This document shows positions 58,611 to 64,000 of a stretch of DNA of 64,000 nucleotides, in pieces. Made by a program: the position numbers and the translations under genes. Positions within the stretch are counted from its first letter, which is position 1. Each line of letters opens with the position of its first letter. The stretch covers positions 39,115,774 through 39,179,773 of the forward strand of contig CM034314.1 in NCBI GenBank assembly GCA_019925795.1, written 5' to 3'. The notes beneath the pieces were generated by a model. It was not told the origin of the DNA. It did no database searches and saw only the letters and a program-made list of their open reading frames with translations. The DNA is from Dendrobium chrysotoxum (taxonomy: Eukaryota; Streptophyta; Magnoliopsida; Asparagales; Orchidaceae).

Positions 58611-59429
58611 TGTTGACCTCATTTTTGTATGAGGTTACTAGGAGCAATCCAAACCCTAGGATCAATCGAGATCATAGACCAATCTAATCCTTAATCTTCT
58701 CCATCCATATACAATCATCTAATTGATTATGAGTGATATGGATAATTCGAATTCAGGCAATCAAATACAAAATCCAACTTAAATCTAGATTTCCAAAACA
58801 AAATCCAAGGGTAAAAGGCCTTTTCTTGAAAGCCTTTTCCAGTGATTTTCCAAACACTTCAAAACCTATTTAAATGACCCTCGATTCATAATCTATCAAT
58901 TACATATTGATTAAGAATTTTCCTAGGGTCTATCCTCCAAATTTGAACTCATTCTGAGGTTTCTAACCATAGAAACTGAATTGAAGATCAAAGACTGTAA
59001 AACCTTCAAATATTTATGGCCTATGCCACTGGACCAGCTACCCTGTGGATTTTGACCTTGGAGCCTTCTCCAAACTGTTTGATCACATCTAAACCCTTGA
59101 TTATCATATGTTAAACACTAAACTATATTTTGGTGGATCCATTTTGACCTCCAGTTGACCAGGGGTCAAAATGACCAAAATGCCCCTAAAGGACGATTAT
59201 GGAGTTTTCTCTAAACTCTAACATAGCCTTTTCAAATCAAACCCTAGAAACTCTTCCAATACATCCTAATCATCATTAGGAGTACATTGGACTAGGTAGG
59301 TCAATTGACCAAAATACCCCTTAGAGGTATGAATAGTCATTTTAAATCAAATGACCCTATCTTTGGATGGAACCACATCCATTTAACTCCAATTATTAAA
59401 ACAAACCTTTAGGACCCAAGCTCAGCCCC

Positions 59430-59434
59430 TAGGT
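59430..59434. repeat. Target duplication TAGGT, left
   Basis: TAGGT directly precedes the solo LTR and recurs at 61244-61248. Confidence 0.92.
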
Positions 59435-61243
59435 TGTTGCAAACTTAGATTTAAGGATTATAGTTTCGATGATAACAAATATTTTTATGTTCTATTTTGA
59501 TTGACTAACATTTTAGGTACAAAAGATCAAATGCAATTCAAGCCAACTCAAGATCGGGTCCGCGTGTGTTTAATTGTAATTTTTTCCTTCTTGAGTCAAA
59601 CATAATGTAATTGATCCCTAATCTAAGTAAACTTGCACACACACACTCAGGGTGAGAGTTTTAGTGAGTTAGCATTTCTATTTTAAATTTTGTTCATATC
59701 ATCCTAAACAATATTCATATCATCTTGGACGATCCGATTAAAATAGAAACCCTGATTACGGTGACCATGTTAAGTCGGTTTGACTAAATAGATCATCCTG
59801 GATGATATATCAATCGTGCAGGATGATAAGCTCAAATCAAAAATTCTCAGCTGCCAGATTAAGTTAGGCAAGTTTTTATTTTTAGAGATTTGGTCTGATC
59901 ACCCCAGACGATACGTGTATCGTCCTAGACGATCCATGACAATCATACCCAAATTAGTCTGGTGATTAAGGAAAGTAATTAATTTTTGATTGATATGATC
60001 ATATCATCTCGAATGATCGCAGGATCATCCTGGATGATACATGCAAAATCCTGACCGTCCAAAGCACTTCACCTGGAAGACTAGAGCTGTCTATAGGATG
60101 ATACTCCCAATTTTGAACTAATCATACGGGACGATCGAGATATCATCCCAAACGATCAAGTTATTTTAAGATATTCCAACATGTTTTGGTTGTAAAACCA
60201 AAGATGTGTGTAGGACTATTTTATCATTTTTGAACTAATTATACCGGATGATATAGGTACCGTCCCGAACAATCAAGTCATTTTGAGATTGTCCAGCACA
60301 AGTTTCTCTAGATGACCCGAGCTGTCTTCTAGATGAAAATCCTAAGTTACACTAATCATCCTTGATGATCATAGAATCATACAGGATGATCAGAATAAAT
60401 TTTGTCTACTAATCGTCCAGAGAAACCAGATCATCTAGGCTGATTCATGTAATTTTGTACTAATCATACAAGATGATCGATCGATCATCCTAGATGATCT
60501 TTGACGACCAGTTGAGATTTAGGGCAATTTTTGAGCCCTCTTATTTAAGATCTTTTTCGTTCAAATGTTAAGATCTTTTGCCACTTTCTTTTTTAGAGAA
60601 AATCTTAAGAGAGAGAGAGAGAGGATCTTCTAAGGTGGAGTTTGTAAGGGATTCATAAAGGTTGCTCCAAGCAAGGATCTAAGTCATCTTCTCTGGTCTT
60701 CATCTCTTATCTTGTCGGTGTCTCTATGGGAGGACCGTCTGTAAGAAGATCCATGTTCTCTACTTGCTTTAGGAGGAAGTGAAAGAAGTCCAGGTTCTCT
60801 ACTTGCTTCAGGAGGAAGCAAAAGGAGTCTAGGTTCTCTGCCTCACCGGGTTGGTGAAAAGGAGTTTTGTACAGGCTTCTCCGCCTCGCTGCAGGAGTAG
60901 AAGGAGAGTCACTTGTTGTTAGTGCAATACTCGGAGGGGAGGCTCCAGGGAGTGGACGTAGGTCAAGTTGACTGAACCACTATAAAATCTGGTGTGTTCT
61001 TTCTGATTATTTTCCGCACTTATTTTTCTGTTGGTGATTGTGTGATTGTGATTATTATTTCATTATCTTGAATATCTGCACATCATTGTGAAACTATAAT
61101 TAGGTTAAAACATTCAAAAAGATTTTTCTAAATCATTTTTTGCTCACGAATTCTTAAAATAACCAATTCACCCCCCCCCCCCCCCCCCCTTAGTTAGCCT
61201 CGGAACTAGTTCACAAGGGCTTAACATCCCTATCAAACTTTCA
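59435..61243 (+). mobile_element. Solo LTR of the Sirevirus-like family
   Basis: It runs 1809 bp from TGTTGC to AACTTTCA, with the same blocks as the B LTRs: ACACACACAC tract (59637), palindrome pairs (59698-60505), AGAGAG tract, 40-bp repeats (60750-60850), 'ccactataaaatctgg' (60976) and a C run. No internal sequence adjoins it, and a 5-bp target duplication (TAGGT) flanks it. So it arose by recombination between the two LTRs of a full element. It lies inside the H-type LTR. Confidence 0.95.
61171..61189. repeat. 19-C homopolymer in the solo LTR
   Basis: Nineteen C residues lie at the same LTR site as the 20-C run at 6167-6186. Confidence 0.95.
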
Positions 61244-62769
61244 TAGGTAAGCCTGGTTGACCAAGTCAACTAGGGTTGACCATAATGCCCTCTAAGGGCC
61301 CAAATAGTCATTTTTGAATGAATTGAACTCTCCAAACCTTGGGACCACCTCCAACGTACTCCAAATTTCAAACTGAACCCATTGAATCCAAACCCATGTT
61401 CTAGGTTAACATGGTTGACCATATAATCCTTTAAGTGTTAAATAGGTCATTCCAACCCATTTAGCTAAATTAACTTCCTCAAGTCCTCAAACCTATTCCA
61501 AAGGGTGATTCAAACATATCTAAGCTCATATAGAGTCAAATCACATTTAATTTGACCAGGTCAAACTATCAAATTTGGTCAAATCTTACATTTCTTGCAT
61601 TCAAACATTAAATCCATAACTTTAAATCTTCCCCAAACTCCTCACTTCACTTCATTTGATACTTTGAGAATAACCAAATACACTACAAGCCAAACCAAAC
61701 TTACTTTGACCAAGTCAACTCATAAAGACTTGACCAAAGTCATTTAAGCTCTCATATTCCTATTTCAAATCCCAACCCTTAAGCTTTAAACCCTCTCCAA
61801 CCCATCCAACCACTCAAACCTTCCCTCTGTGTCACCTCACAAGTCAACATGTTTGGTTAATTGGTCAAACCAATCAACACAAACATTCAAGTGGGTTAAG
61901 AATGGTCAAATAGTTAAACTAGCTTTCATGAGAGCATAGGTGGTCATGCCACTTTGGTAATCCATATCTCTTTCAACTCCAGCCATCTCCACTAATTTTA
62001 AGCAATCCTAAGGACACTTGGAAAGCATCAAAGCTTCCCTCAATCTATCATAGCCATCCAAACCAAGGGGGTGAAGGGATAATATCAAAACTTAACTCAA
62101 AGCCTTGGATTTACCTCATTTCACTCAATACTTCTTGTCCGAAAGCCTTTAGCCCATGACATACACAATCCAACCTTTCCAATAATTTCTAAGACTCTCC
62201 AAACCTTTCCCACATCCTTTCCCAAGCTCAAAAACCCCATTTTGAGAAGAGCGAGAGAAATAGAGAGAAAGGAGAATTTTTACACCAGATTTAAATCTAG
62301 TTGTTAAAAGTTCTTGAGGTCTTCAATAAAGTTGTAGTGGACTTCTCCAGCTTTCCAACAAGCCCAAGAACATTAAAATCTGATAGTTGGATTGTATGTT
62401 ATCCCCATTTTAAGTTATATGATCAAACCTTGATTTCTCCCAAATCTTAATGCTTGGAGCTTTGAAACTGCATGGGTTGAAATACTAGGGTACCTAGATC
62501 CTACATTTCAAATTTCATCAGTTTTTGGAAGGTTGGATAGCAAGTTATGGCTATTTTAAAATTTCAGTTCATTTTGAACTAAACTGTTCTGGCTCAATCT
62601 AAGTCGTCTACTCGATCCTTCTACGCGATCAGACGGCTAACAGAAAGCCACATCGCCTAAGCCAGAATGATGCGTGGCTGTCACATGCGTGACACATGTC
62701 TCTGCCATTTTAATATCAAAAAATTAAATTTTTTTAGAAGAAATGCAATTTTCATTAAAAGAAAACTCC

Positions 62770-63290
62770 TAGATACAAACTACTCAAATAAAGGCAACCT
62801 ATCACATGCCTCCTTCAACAAAGAAACAAAGGGAGGAATATTATTGTCACTAAAAACATCTCAAATGAAATTATACGAACTAGCTAGGTTAGCACAATAA
62901 TTAGCTAACTTATTACAATCATGACTAACATAATTAAAAAAAAAACATTATGGAATTCCTTCAAGAATAAAAAATCATCATCTTCACATCCTCCAATCAA
63001 CTTCTCTGATTTGTTGTACACTTTGTGAAGAAATTTGATCACATTCTGATTGCCACCTTTAATAATTATACCTTCTGCCTCATGCATCCATTCTTGCATA
63101 ACATCCTTCAATGATTTGAAAGCTAGTAACTCCAACTGCGCACAATCCCAATGAAGACAACCAAACCCAAAGGCCAACAAAAATCTCCCTCTACTATCTC
63201 TAATAACTCAACCAACACCCGCTCTACTCGATTACCACAGCGAAGCATCAATGTTGATCTCAAACCACTCGGGAGGAGGAGGGTGCCAAA
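62770..63290 (-). pseudogene. LINE RNase H domain
   Basis: Right to left: WFEINIDASLW (first Asp, about 63255), a stop, FLLAFGFGCLHWDCAQLELLAFKSL (63180-63110, with the Glu), WMHEAEGIIIKGGNQNVIKFL (about 63090-63030) where Gly-Asn replaces the second Asp-Asn, and a tail with CEDDDFLFLKEFHNVFF. The tail after it (NKLANYCANL.., about 62925-62890) is in another frame. One catalytic residue is thus lost. Confidence 0.82.
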
Positions 63291-64000
63291 AGTTAGAACA
63301 CAGTCTTGAAGATTGATTAACACCCCAATGATCCAAGATGATTTTCTCCTGATGTGAAACAACCACAAAACTGATGACTCAATAGCAATAACCACATCAC
63401 CATCTTCCACACACCCATGCTTCACTTTATTTCTACTATTCCAAGAAAAAAATAATAATGTCAAATACAACTTGGCAATGAATGAATTCCTGATAGAAAT
63501 CCTCTCCAAATCCCTCAAACATTCCTGAAATGAACAGAAAATTGGTAGGAATCCCCAAGTGCTTAATACTCTGATTACCTGAATAAGCTTTGGGTAAGTA
63601 GCAGTAATGTGATCAATGTTTTCAACTTCAACACAGCCCCTTGGACATACATTACTATCTGTTAGTCTTCTATGCATAAGGAAATCGACTGTTGGAATAG
63701 AATTATTTCTTATACACCACAAGAAGAGCTCTACTCAAGGATTAAGCTTCAGTTTATTCACCCATGACCCATAATAACCTTCCTTGTCTTCATCAAACCA
63801 AACTCCTGTAATTAGAGCCGAAATAGTCTTGTTAGCCATTTCAAACTTCAACTCCATACGATCTTCAACCAAATCTAGACATATTTCAACTTGGCTTATC
63901 ATGTTCACAAGGTCTTCCCCAAAAAACTGATTCAGCGTCACTTGGCTTATCATGTTCAAAAAACTGATTCAGCGTCACATTTTCCTCACAAGGTCTTCCC
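63291..64000 (-). pseudogene. LINE zf-RVT and linker region
   Basis: The open piece 63123-63722 (199 codons) starts with VWCIRNNSIPTVDFLMHRRL, CPRGCVEVENIDHITATYPK: the Cys-Cys and His pattern of the zf-RVT domain with the last Cys as Tyr. Then LFFSWNSRNKVKHG, the link to RNase H. 63735-63959 is the part before it. The frame leaves the RNase H near 63250. Confidence 0.8.
63886..64000. repeat. Local duplication at the window end
   Basis: ACTTGGCTTATCATGTTCA (63890-63908 and 63940-63958) and AAAAAACTGATTCAGCGTCA are each present twice, and 'acaaggtcttccc' appears at 63907 and 63988. This is a roughly 50-bp tandem duplication with deletions. Confidence 0.85.

Larger units (their letters stand above)
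58611..62716 (+). repeat. H-type long LTR, interrupted
   Basis: It begins TGTTGACC after a polypurine tract and continues for at least 2.3 kb without counting the inserted solo LTR. Its blocks are the reverse of those in 37560-40700 and 47300-50347. A leader-like 'ccccattttgagaagagcgag' with GA-rich tract lies at 62235-62262. Its 3' end is not seen: a minus-strand LINE follows. The length suggests the very long LTRs of Ogre-type elements. No coding region is seen. Confidence 0.6.
62718..64000 (-). mobile_element. L1-type LINE, 3' part, leaves the window
   Basis: This minus-strand LINE has its 3' end at about 62718-62740 (a T/A-rich stretch, then the shared end motif reversed, 'tgcaattttcattaaaag'). 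It carries RNase H and zf-RVT and continues past 64000. Its target duplication cannot be seen. Confidence 0.85.

Noticed and set aside
1..64000. Host protein-coding gene, tRNA or rRNA
   Set aside because: I looked for long conserved frames, splice-like exon series and RNA gene cores and found none I could support. All frames over 100 codons belong to retroelements or their shadows.

Overview
The window is a gene-poor, AT-rich stretch of plant nuclear DNA made almost entirely of nested, decaying retrotransposons. The plant assignment rests on the element types: Sirevirus-like Copia elements with a plant initiator-Met tRNA primer site, Tat/Ogre-like Ty3/Gypsy sequence, plant L1-type LINEs with a C-terminal RNase H domain, and a plant RTE-type LINE. 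I found no convincing host gene, no rRNA or tRNA gene, and no CRISPR array. I cannot name the species.

Layout. 1-6241: the 3' part of a Sirevirus-like Copia element (A), with post-pol region, a broken env-like frame, two polypurine tracts and a 3' LTR that is split by a 5'-truncated LINE (3178-4694). 6242-7900: remnant of a Gypsy pol end plus LTR-like sequence. 7905-8991 and 18826-20075: one minus-strand copy of a long LTR-like repeat (family G), split by a complete but dead 9.8-kb Sirevirus-like element (B, 8992-18820, duplicated target TGCAT). 20080-22560: a plus-strand G copy, so that the two form a large inverted repeat. 22665-25195: a 133-bp minisatellite and decayed internal sequence. 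25196-32540: a Gypsy gag split by a full-length minus-strand LINE (25222-31595). 32770-35810: another G copy, split by an RTE fragment. 35820-37540: a Copia gag-pol fragment. 37545-41290: a first copy of a second long repeat (family H) with degenerate 187-bp tandem repeats. 41700-46440: a third-site G copy split by an internally deleted LINE. 47300-50389: a second H copy. 50406-53531: a truncated LINE inside a Tat/Ogre-like integrase remnant (53548-54560). 56501-58610: a three-unit 488-bp tandem array, irregular repeats, a perfect hairpin and a polypurine tract that lead into an H-type LTR (58611 onward). That LTR is split by a Sirevirus solo LTR (59435-61243, target TAGGT). 62718-64000: a further minus-strand LINE that leaves the window.

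At least six insertions can be tied to matching target duplications or split hosts, so the order of events can be partly read: the Gypsy-type families G and H are the old layer, and Copia, L1-type and RTE-type elements were inserted into them later. Every coding region carries stops, frameshifts or lost catalytic residues. Nothing here looks able to move by itself. The less ordinary signals are regulatory or structural: a regularly spaced array of palindrome pairs in the Sirevirus LTRs, an LTR-like promoter module inside element A, a 19-bp perfect hairpin next to the H polypurine tract, W-box palindromes in H, and a probable gag-only Gypsy element.
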